In this document: positions 37,727-49,700 of the stretch, one piece after another
Layout: each line of letters starts with the position of its first letter
Numbering within the stretch: the first letter of the stretch is position 1
Assembly: GCA_013433145.1 (NCBI GenBank)
Contig: CM024189.1
Coordinates: 5,080,501-5,144,500 of the forward strand
Length of the DNA stretch: 64,000 nt
Source of the DNA: Ascaris suum
Lineage: Eukaryota > Nematoda > Chromadorea > Rhabditida > Ascarididae
Direction of reading: 5' to 3'
Position numbers and translations under genes: made by a program
Notes under the pieces: model-generated
Seen by the model: the letters and a program-made list of their open reading frames with translations, nothing else
Databases searched by the model: none
What the model was told of the DNA's origin: nothing

Positions 37727-40700
37727 GTCTGTATTTAATATTCGTTTTTTTTTTCAAATCAATGAAAATGAGACGTGCTGCTAGAAAGGCTTCTTTCAAA
37801 TGTTCTTAATACATTATTTTCGTCCAATGTACACGATAACATACACTCATGAATAGCAAAAAAAAAGAGGTTAAAAGCGCAAAAATTGTGCCTGAATCAC
37901 TCACACCTCTCGCTCTTATGTTATAAGATGCAAGCGGAGGATGGGTAGTAGGGAATTCGCCCATGAATTCGCCGCTTCTAGTAGTCTTTAGGTCGTTTGT
38001 GAAAGCATACGTCGAATTATAGGTGCGTATGATAAGATTTGCGTGCGTTTTCTCTTTTTTTGAACATGCTGCTTTCTGATTCATTCCTGGAAAACATCCT
38101 AGGAGCAGTGAAATAAAAGGATGTTGTGCGAAATCCACAGATAAAATCTTCCTGTGATTTTGAAAAGCTTTTGAAAATGTTACGAATGTTGGACGAGTGA
38201 GGAAAGTGAAAGTATGATTTTGAATAAATTATTCGCTAGCTGGCCTTGAATTGCATAAGTTCACGAGAAAACTATCATGCTTGCTAGTTCGAAATACATG
38301 ACTAGTTTCTGTTTCTGTTGTCGAAAAAATATTACTATATGAGATACGTGAATTATTTATCCATTTGATTGAAAATATTTATTAAGGGTGACGTTGTTCG
38401 ATTGTTCCATGCCGATCAGCAGACATTTCTTACGTTAGATACGATTCCGAAAAAAAACATAGACGTTGCATTCCTGAGAATGACGAATCGGCCATCTGCT
38501 GCCGATGCGACATCATCTCGTGCCCTTTGGGAGGTGCAGGTAAATGGTTTCTTGTTTACAAACTGCAGTGCTGCAGAAATTTTGAAGTTCGGCTGTTTTC
38601 TAGTTGATTGCTAATCGTTTTTTCGCGTGCAGGTAGTGTGTCAGTTTTTGCAAAGTCAGGTGTTATGCCAAGCTCATTCTTTGGTCCAAGGCATCATATT
38701 AACTAAAATATGCTGCAAAACCATTTCAAAAACAAGCAATACTCAGTAGTTAACTCTCATCAGTTCAAAGAATGTATTTTTCGCTACCAGTTCGAAGAAA
38801 AGGCAAAAAAACGAAGTTAGAGGCTTGTGCACGTCACCGTCTTTCTGCAAAAAGAAAAAGAAAACAATTGAAGACATGGATCTTGGGCGTAGACCTAATT
38901 CTAAAGCAAGCTTGTGGTAGAGTTTTTTACTGCGGAGGTCATTAGGCACTGTTTCTGATGTGATCGTCACGGGTGGTCTGTGCCACGCAATGCAGCTGCC
39001 CTCAGTGCTCACGAGTTTAACTGATGAGCTTTTTGTGGTCGGTATGAGTTCTGCAGTCTTCTAAACCTATGCTGAAATTTTGATGCGGTTGAATGCTTAT
39101 TCACTGTTGCAGGATGTAGAGTACTACATGCTGTGTTGTTTGCAATTACATCAATTCCGTCTAAAGCGCTAAAGCAGTTTAAACTTATCGTTATAAGCGA
39201 AGATTGTAATGCTGTTAATGTTACAATCGCAAATGATTTTGAGGTGGTGCAACCGGAAGCCTACCGAGGGAGCGCAGCGTCGTGGATGGAACGCTTTCGC
39301 TTCAAACATCTAGCCACTGACATGTTTCTTAGTGTTGAGAAATTTAATCTCCATTCGAACCACACTTTCGATCGCCTTTCTTCTCATCAGGACGTTGGTA
39401 CAACAGGTTTCTTTGTTTCTTTCAGCAGCTGAAACGATTATGCAGAATATGAAGCGCATAGTAATCGCAAGACAAGAATTTTATTTGGAGAGCAGGAGCA
39501 AGTGGAGAGGAATTGAGGATGCGGCGCACGTAATCGCAACCTGCTTGTTTATGTAATGACTTCCGAAGAGGGAGACATCAGATGTCACAAAAGTAGTGCC
39601 GTACATTCATAGCAGTAAAATAACCTCGGAATCAATGACGAGCATTCTGGTTTTGTAAACCTTGTTTGCTTTTCTAAACGCATTGATTCCGACTAATTCA
39701 AATGAAGGATAAGCTGGGTCATTCTTTTTGTAAGCAAGTTTCAATTCAAAACCTCTCATGCTCCCAGTATTGCTGTCTGCTTAGGTATTATAAGCTTTGC
39801 TTTCAGCAGAACAAGATGGTAGTCTACAGAGTGAGGAACAATATTATCTCGTACCAAAGCATGTTGAGCAGCCGGAGACTGACGAGTCGCTCGTATTTGT
39901 GCTCGATCCCTGCGCCCTCACAAAGGTTTTAACAGCTCATACCATTCTTTTTGCAGTTTTCACATCAAAACTAAACTTTTTACTACAGAACTAGCAATAA
40001 AAGTGTTTCGCTGCAACGCCTGCATTTTGCATTGAGCTAAACTGGGCTGATGGAAAAGCGATTTTTCTGAAGGTGCGATCGACAGCGTGCAAAATCTTAA
40101 GGACACCGGCAGAAAAATTGGGAAGAGGGAGAAGGTTCCATACAAATTCAAAGTGAACCTTCACTGAATTTGTTTTTACTGGAAATCTGCCATCAAGCCA
40201 GACGAACTGGTCTTGCAGATTTCATAAGAAATTGCGTGTCATATTGTTTCGAGAAGCGGCGCATTATTACCAAATGATTTTCCTAATCAGCTTCGTCGCG
40301 CGCGCGCGCGCAAAAAAAAAAAGAAAACTTGAAATGACAGCCAAGAGATGCGGGATCACTTATCAACGAGGATGTTATGAACGTAGATCAAATTCATCAA
40401 CACGGAAATGGCAAGGAACTGGCAGCTGCTAACTATGGTGCTCAGGTTTCCATGGCAAAAGTCAGCACTATTTACTACCACTTTTTGAGTGGACAATACT
40501 TTTCAAAGAGATTTGATAGTTTTCGTCTATCGTAGGTTATTCTCAGAAAGTATTAGTGAGCGTTTAATTTATTATCTTTAAAAAATTGCACACCGGAATG
40601 AGATTTTCTTTGCGAAGCTCGCAAATTATCGTTTATTGAATGTAGTGTTGCAGATGGAGGCGCGTATACCGCAACGAACATTCGTTCGACTTTTGCATGT

Positions 40701-43700
40701 TCTCACAAAGACGTGGGTCCATACGACCGATCCAACCGAGAAACACAATTTGTATCATTTCAGGTAAACTAAACTTTTGATCCTACTTGATGACTGTCTT
40801 TTATGCAACGTTTTGCTCAGTGCTTATTCCCTTTCTCCTCCTTCCTCGACCTCCCTCCCCCTCTGTCACCATCAACCGCTCCTCTAGGGATGGAATGTTC
40901 ATGCCATTCGTTTTACAGTTTTCTTCCTAAGACTATCTTTGCACCGATAGCAGTTCTTTGTTGCGGTCTTCTGTATCTTGCATTGACTGTTTCGGAGGAA
41001 GGCCCCATCTTTGAGAAACAAACGATTCTTCATCTCCCTGATGGATCATTGAGGGATCGTATATACGGCAATGTTACAGATTGAAGTATCTTTGAGTGTT
41101 TTGTGTTAAACATAATGGAGTGTTCATGCACAGTGGAATGTTGAATAAATGTGTGTATGTGTTTTTTTTTTTAGTAAAAACGAGAAAGGATGGGTGAAAG
41201 TGGTGAGCGAAGATTTCAAAATCGACAAAGAGACATTCGCGTTGTTGCCCGTTTCACCGGATGAAGTTCGTGACCTTGATTTTGCCAACGATGCTTGTCG
41301 GGCGCTGCAGAATTTTATCGCGCTCATCAGGACCGGCAAAATCATCAGTAAAGAACCATTGAAGTTAGTACAAATTACTTTTTCTTTTTTTATCGCACAT
41401 GAGACAATCATCTTTTTCAAGAGAGAAGAGACGTTCGTAAATCATCATGTTGAAAGAGCAGAACTTTATATTTTGTTGAATTAGTGACAAACTTTAACAA
41501 GAAGAGAAGCTTGGCATAGCGGGGCAAAGCGTGGGTGCCCATATAAATCTTCAAAAAATTCATTTTTCTCTCTCCTGGTCGGTGTAGCGTGCACACGAAA
41601 CTTCTCGCATTAATGTCTGTAACTCTTATATCAAATTTAACTGGTTAAAGTGAGATATGATATAAGGGGTCAACTGACGGTGTGAATTCTCCTTATCAAA
41701 TTTCATGTCTACCTTCAGTGGCCCCTGAGTAAAAATTGTCGAACTGAAGATGGCCACATAGTTACATAAACACACAGATATGACGATATCAGAATGTGCT
41801 TTCTGCAAAGCAAAGAGCAATAGCGCATTGAAGGTGACGGTTTTGATTAAGCTTCATGGAAATTCAATTTTGCTGTTATTTCGGTTGTTCGTAATACCAC
41901 GAAAACAAACTTTTCCTACCAATAAGGATATACACTCAGCAAAACGGTTATAAGAGGTATAGACGTTACAAGCCAACTAAACTTCAGAAGCGACATCTGG
42001 CAACGAGTGTACAAAACACTTTTGGCAGCCGTTCGGTGATGGTATCGATAGGGGCTAGCTTACTTCGCCTGTAGAGGCCTTCATTTTGCTCACTGATGGA
42101 TAAATATGCATTGATAGCTTAGCAACAAAGCGGATGTATGGATAGCTCATAAAATTTTCTTTTGCTGATTACTGAAGGCAAATGAATTGACAGCTTATCA
42201 GCAATCGCAACCGCTGGTAGCTATTTCCCTTACCGCTCCTTTAAAAAAAATAACGATTGCGACGCTCGCCGTTCACTCGTAGAATAGTTCCACGTGTTTC
42301 AGTCGTGGTTTTTTGATATGTCGCTTTGCTTAATCGCAGTTGCAGTATGTTGGCACAGTTGCAATGCAAAAATGATTTTTCAGCGTTACCATCCAATTGT
42401 TAACTGAATGTATATATTTCGTCAGCAATGAAACTAATCATATGATTGATCCATTACGAATCACCGATTTCAAACCTTCTCGTGATCGACAAAAGCTGCT
42501 TCGAGAACAGGGCGTACTCGACCAAGTATGTTAATCTGATTCACTTCTTTTTGCTATTTAACCATCGGTTAGCTACAAATGGGGATTCTGAATATACATA
42601 TGCTAAGCTACCGTAGAGGGAACGAATATAAGGCAAGCTATGAGAGGCACCCTTATGTAAAATTAGATTTGGCACATTGGCTCTGCCTTTATACTTTTCA
42701 CCTTCAGATCTTTCGACTTCTACATCTAGCGAGCGAACAGTACCTCAGCCTTTCTTTATTTTTTGACTATGAACTGGTAGATGATCAGTCATCCATCTGT
42801 CGAATTTTTGATTAATGTCAACTCACCTTTCGTATATTGAAGCAGAAGGTGGAAGGAGTGTGGAGCAGTTGAGTCGAGCCCAGTAGATCGAACTGATCAG
42901 GATATCACGATGACATATTGCTGATTAAGCTGCAAATTGTTGCCGCGTTTTTATGATAAAGTTGTACCGTGTTTTTCTAACTGAATTTTTTTTCTTCTAG
43001 TCGTCAAGCTTTCGACTAGCTGTTATCGGTGGAGTTTATTTAGCACATCACTTTTTACACTGAAATTAGTAACCTGGGAAAGAAACGCTATTATATTTTG
43101 CAAATTTAGGTATTCGATTTATTGCGAGCACCATTTCTTCCACGACAAGGAGTTACTGAAATTGGTCCATTGCTTAACTCTCCTCAGGAGCTTGCTGAAC
43201 AGCGTAACGAGGTCTTTAAGCGGATGTTCCAATTATGCTACTCTTTATTACGGTTAGCAACACGTTTTGCTTTTCTGAGTGCGACATGAATGACCGCACT
43301 ATCTGTCACTGAAGCTAATTTCACTCTTCAAGGTAAAATTGATTAATGGAAGTAAATGTGGAACAAACAACTGACACAAATCAACATGCAAAATTCTTTC
43401 AGTGCTTAAAAAGTTTTTGCTCATTGAGGGGTAAAGGGGGCGGTAGGGCGAGGATTGAGTAGTTCTATTTTTCGGCAACAGTTCACTTGGCGCTAATGCC
43501 ATACCAAGCCACTGGAATATTGCTCATTTCTGTACTGTCCACTGAAATTTAGATATTGATAGGTCGCTTGGAATTTCAGTCGACAAATTCTGCTTTTTTT
43601 TCAATTTCTCAAATCTCAGTCTATGTGATTTATTCGCATCAATATGGCAGTTAGTGAGAAATATTTGGAAACCACGCTCGTATTGCTTCTAGTTCCACAT

Positions 43701-46700
43701 TTAGGAAATAAAGCAGTTTTGCACAATTACAGTTAACTGTAGGTATTCGCAAGCCGGATATAGGAAAAACCAGGAGCACCTGGCGGAAAAATTCGGTCAA
43801 ATCCAGGAGCAGATCGGTTTCGATTTGCTTGCCGAAGACACGATGACTGCAGTCCTGCACAACAACCCGAAGCTGCTCGAGAAGTACGTCAAAAATCCAC
43901 ACGTCGAACGCTTCGTGGAACTCGTCCGCAACAATAGAGCGGGCAAGTATGTTCATCTTGGTTATTTCAGTCGGCGCATAGGGTGGTTTACGTTTGTGGT
44001 GTGTTGTAGTCTTTCATTGATGTCAGTTATTAGAGGCAAATTGATTGGCACAGTGAAGAATACAAACTGAGCAAAATGCGTCAGTTTTTTTCTTTAGTTT
44101 TCGATTACGATATGAAATGAACTTGATTTTAAAAAAGGCTTATCGTTGGAATCATCGAGAATCATGTTGGGATATCACAAGAGCTTTTTTTTTGAGGTTT
44201 TGAAGAGTTGCCGAAAAACTGCCCTCCCATGTGTTTGCAATTTGCGCAGATCAGGCTTTCTCCGCTAATCGCATATGTTGTTCAGCCCTTTTTTGTTATT
44301 AGACAAGGTATTCTAGCATAGAACAAAGATTTGCGGCCAATAATGCTACCATTTTTTCGATTTGCGAATTTTCATCAAAGATTTTGCGTTAAAGAATCTA
44401 TTGTGCATATTTCATTTTTATCTATAATTTTAAGAAAACACAATGCAAACGAGAAGTTCTCTTTAGGTTTCTCGATTACCTCGCCGATTTGTGCGTATGT
44501 CGAGGAGAAGCTAACAAGAAAATCCAGGAACTTATTTGCAATTGCGTCCTAAGTGAGGCAAATAGAGATATATTTATGCAGACCGAATTGGGCGACTATA
44601 TGGTTTGTGTCGATTTTTGAAATTTGTTTTTGTTTGATTGCATTGTTTTCCTATCATTTTCCGCAAACAATAATCGTTTATTTTTTAAACGCAGCTTTCT
44701 AGAAAATTTCATGGTGAGATAAAATGATAGTTCAATGATAGAATTCGGCGAAATGTGAGCATGATAAAATTTGGAAACTATGTTCAGGATGATATTCGAT
44801 ATTCGCTGAAATTCATCCATTTCTTTTTCTGAACTGCATTTCGGATTCCTGCACGTGATATTGATTTTGTTTTGTCAGATAAGGCTAACTTAGGTTACGC
44901 CAATTTAGTTGTTGCTTTATAACAGAAACAGTAAACAAACCAGCAGGTTGCAGGGAGCAAAAGAAGTTTATATCTGTTGGCCTGATCGCTACTGTAAAAC
45001 ATTGGTGAGTGTTGCGGCAAATGCATCAATAGGCAATGCGGAGGATGCTGAGATGCTCGATTATTACAGGTGATTACATTATTATTACAAGTTTTTTTTC
45101 TTTTGTGCTTGTGCTCATATACATCGTTCGAGTTGCAGTACTGAAGAATTAGTGCTTCTGAAGTCCATCCCCCCCCCGCCCCCTCCTAATTTATGGTTAT
45201 CGCTCTTTAGCTGAACTTCAATGAGCACACATCCCTTTCCGTTAAAATGATCAAATGTCCGCTCATGCCATAGAAAGAAAATAATCAGTTTTGAAAATAA
45301 TCACATGAAATGGTAATATTTTATTTGATGAAATGGTCATCTTCTTTCGTTGTTTTTTCATGTGTCTGCCTGAATATGCAGGAATTTACTATATGCCTGT
45401 TTAGGTTTTGAGTATATCAACCCCGACATCAGTTATTATGTAACATGGTGGGGATTGCTATTTGTCAGATTTCATTTACGAACTGGGTAATGAGGAAGTC
45501 GATTTGAATCCTTGTGGTTAAGAAATGTCAGCCAATGGCATAAAAGCTCCCAAAATTCAGCCAATGCTTCAATACTTCAACTGATTTCAACAATATCCAT
45601 TTTATGTACTTCCAGGCACCAGTTGGATTTGCTTGCGCAGATGTGCCAAGAACAACAGTATCTAGCGATCGACCCACCACCGGAGAGACGCTTGCTAAAC
45701 TTGAGCACTGAACTACCTGCTGATCTAGTCCTGAGGTTAGGAGTTTTCTCAATGAAATCCAACGGTTTATAAGCGTTGGCGTTAGCTCTGCTCACTCGGC
45801 CATATGAAAACCTTAAAAATGAGCATAAAACTTTGCGTGCGATGATCGTTTAGATTTGCACCCCACTGAGTCTCAACATGGAAGTTGCCTTGAGTAAATA
45901 ACAACAACTGTACAGTATTATATTTCCTCAAGACGGTTTTATAAAATGCTGTTTACTCCCATTCTATTTAAATAGGGCTTACCTAACTGATGCATCACAC
46001 CTTATTTTCCAAATGCGCTACGTGTCTGATACTCGGTCGACAACGTTTTGCTTATGGTCAGGTGCAATGGCTGTCTTCTAAGAAAGCTGTCAGTATAATC
46101 ATCGGCTGATGATCGTACCTGCCAGGTGATCACTTTGCTTAGATAAGATGATCATTCGCCGATAACTTAATGATACCTCTTCGGAATGTTGCCTATAGTG
46201 AGGACGAAGATAGGTGGCAAAAATCTTTAGGTATTTAGCGAAATTCGTAACTGCTTGATTTATGAAGCACCAAACTGCTGCCGTTAAGCTGTTATTTGGA
46301 TGTTCAGATCCCGAGATTGATAGAACTCTTCGAACGTGTAATTTTCTTTTTAACGTCCCGTTTACTGTTATATAAATTTAATGATCCTCTATAACTTAAG
46401 GTGCATGTCGGACAACAGGTTACCACATGAATTGCGTGCATCGTTCACTCGTCTGATGTTGCATCTTCATGTTGTTCGTGGTTCACCACTTAGCGCCGTC
46501 CAACATGCGCGCCTTTGGAGAGATATCCCTGAGAGGGTTTCCGTTGACAGGTTTCTTGACAGCACTATCGCCATAATATTTCTTTTACTATGATTTAATG
46601 AGCAGTGATTATGATAGGATTCTTGTTCCGCGTTAATTGTTTTACAGTATTCATGTTTCTAGGTTCCAATGCGACAACGCATTTCTCTGCTTATGTGAAT

Positions 46701-49700
46701 TTTTTTAGCGGTCATATGTGATGAATGAACGAACAGAAATGGAGATATTATTCTGGAAAAAGCTCGCTTTATCTTTTCTGAAATTTTCGTTGTATATAAA
46801 TGTTTTCTAATGGCATACGACCGCTCTGATGATTTCTTAGAAATGTGCAGTTCCAAATGAATGTTATAAGTATACTAATTAGCGTTGTAGGTTTTCGTTG
46901 AGAGTTGAATCGACCTTTAAATTCCTTCGAGGCTGAAGAGCGGTTAAGGGAAAAAGTGGGGGCAGAAAAAGAACCGTGGAAGCACCGGGAAGAAGTACAT
47001 CTTTGTGAATCTCCGAAAGGCTGGATGTTGATTTTGAGACTGGAGGTTTTTGCCCTGGTAACTTGGCAATTTGGAGAACAGCTTCACACAAATTTACTTC
47101 AGCATAGAGACTCAGATCCATCATTCTTGGAGGATTGTTTCAACCAGTTTCAACACACAGTTGGTGACGCTACATCTCGTCTTACGTTAGCTGAGATAAG
47201 CAAAAATAATTTTCTAATTTTGAATTGTAATGCAGCAGCTCAAGTCGATCGGTGGTGGGTTACGTCGATGGCGGTCGTGTACGAACTGGTGGCGAAGTAT
47301 TCAAGAAGATCTTAACGACCGTTGATGAATACCTAGCCCAGTTAAGAAAATCGACTAGGCGAGGCGAAGCAGTGCTTAACGCTAGCGCAGCAAGACTCGA
47401 GCAAAATCGTCTAACTTTTGAGGCAAGTGGTTACTACTGCTTCGTAAATTTCGCCATTTTTGAGTCATATTCATATTCGAAATTCACTGTCATTGCCATG
47501 AATCAGTCACCTATTTCAGAACTTTTTTGCTATCAGTGAATGCATTTGAGAGTTGGGCATTGCCAAGAGGATAGTTTTGGAGTTCCCATGCTTGAGTTCG
47601 TAAATTTTTCGGGATCGGATTGCTGAAAATAAAATTCTTACATGCTGTAGTATAGTTCCGCTTCACTCTATTCTATTTACTTTGAAAAACCGCAGTAGAG
47701 CTCCAAATATCCGGATTTTCACGTCACCAGTATTAACTAGTATTAACTAGTATCAACTAGTATTATCCATTGAAGAATGCATCAGTGAGAACATATGCTT
47801 ATTATGGGAAATATGGGCGTAAAAACATATTTGTGACAAACGTTAAATTTCACTAGATTATTCAATCGAAATTTCAGATAGTCACTCTCGCTAGAGCGCT
47901 TGCTCAATTCGGTTTCTATAGCTTCGCTGAACTTCTGAAGTTAGCACGAAATCTATTGGCAATAACGGATAGTAGTCCAAAGCAACCACCAGGTACGCAT
48001 TTTCGGCAGGTATCCTTCGTTTATAACCGAGAAACGAACTTTTTTTGATAAACAACGCATCACATTAAATGGCACCTTCGTCGGAGTAGGCAGTTTTTTT
48101 TTCATGCAAAAACGCTTTTGTGAATGGTCGATGAAACAAAATGGAGTGAAAAGTAATACGCTTTACATGAAGGTTGAGATGACTATCATTAGAATTACAC
48201 TGTCAATGAAAAACAATTTACAAATCCTTCTCGCTTCCACTTTGCCTATATTCCCTTACTGATTGGTGAGGTCCTTCAATCCATAGCATTCGTGCCAGCC
48301 GCTTACCTTCGCTTTCATCATATTAGAGTATCGGATAAAATCTTTTCCAAGTTAACAGCGACCGCTATTAATATGGTTTTGCATCAGTGTATCTTAAGTT
48401 CTTCCTTTATGAAAGAAAATGCCTTTCCTTTAAGTAACTTCTTTGAATCCAATATTCCTGCTGGACACGAATTGATTTCAGTGAAAAATGTCTGCAATAA
48501 GACGTCGGCATTGTTTCGTCAGGTGACATATTCGGTGATGAGCGTTGGGATGATGCACAACGCTAGTATGGCGAGTGCACACTCAATGGGCAGTGAAACG
48601 TTGAGTACTGAAGAAACAGTACGCGCAAAAGAAAGTAAAGAAATGATTTTGCAAACGAAACTTATCGTGGTTGAAATACTTCAGGTTTATATTTACTTCC
48701 TTTGGCTTACATGTCAGATATACTTCACCATCACTGAAATCTGTTAGTTAGTGTTGTTTCAACAGTTGACGCGCTTTGTCTTCATTCCATTTCTGATTTG
48801 AGTTATATGAAGCACGTACTTAAAAATCAACATATGTACGTAACACCATTTCTTAAATAATCAAGAGGTTATAAGAGTCTCGCAAAGCGTACTGCGTTCA
48901 TTGAAACGAAGAACTGCGAGGTAAGGGAAATGCGATCTAGAAAACACTTGTCAAAGCGAGCTTGATGGCATCAGAGAAACGTTCAGCTGACAAGGACAAT
49001 AAGCAGTGTGTGGCCTGTTGATAAGCATGTATTCGCATGGTTTCTAAACGTAATTGCAAGACAGTGGTATTTTTTCATACGTATGTTGCGCTATACCTTA
49101 GGTGAATCCTAATGGCACACAATTAATTAGCGAATTCAATTCAATTCGATTCAAGTTCCTTTCCATACGGCTTATCTCATGAAAATTTGTAGCGGTCGAA
49201 GACCGCCAAGCAGCAAATATACTCGACGAAATGTTTCTATTTTTCAAGCCACTGCTGTACATTCAGGCATATTTTAGTTCATAATGGATGTTCGAAGGGA
49301 CTATCGTATCACTGTGGCGCTGTCCTGGTTCAAGCGCCACTTCCCATGCGACGAATTGGGTGAACTTATCTCTCATTCTGGTATGATTAGTTCCAGCCCT
49401 TCCTTGTGCTGTCTAATTTCATCGCAATAGACAAAGACAGCAATTACACACTTAGTTTCCTTGGTGTAATGACTCGGTTTTCTCAAAACGTTTCCTAACT
49501 TCGGAACTTTAATTTACATACATTCTCTACATTGCTGTACTGCCTGCTGGTGTTAGTGTTGACAGGTACTGGCCACAGTGCTAGAGCACTGTGGCCAGTA
49601 CCTCAAAGGTCGACTTCTTTAGAACACTTGTCACCGAGTTCAACAGCATTATTATGCAGGCGAGCAGATGAATTCAAAAGCGAGTACGAAGGGGAACTTG

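Larger units (their letters stand above)
38387..41363 (+). other. itr-1: IP3 receptor exons 7-11: MIR/second beta-trefoil, IP3-binding core
   Basis: Exons 38387-38539, 39244-39397, 39807-39925, 40654-40763 and 41175-41363. They encode [18 protein letters not shown], the ligand loop [43 protein letters not shown], a variable stretch across exons 8-9, [27 protein letters not shown], and [19 protein letters not shown] at the end of the trefoil. The exon 8/9 junction falls where vertebrate ITPR1 carries its SI splice segment. Exon 7 is entered through TTAAG and exon 8 through TTTGAG, both unusual acceptors. Confidence 0.92.

Noticed and set aside
46905..47315. A 136-codon + strand open frame before receptor exon 20
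   Set aside because: It has no similarity to the receptor, interrupts conserved sequence between exons 19 and 20, and is out of frame with exon 20.
48292..48481. Upstream extension of the open frame containing receptor exon 22
   Set aside because: The phase from exon 21 needs entry after TTTCAG at 48481 (G plus TG); the extension is intronic although it stays open.
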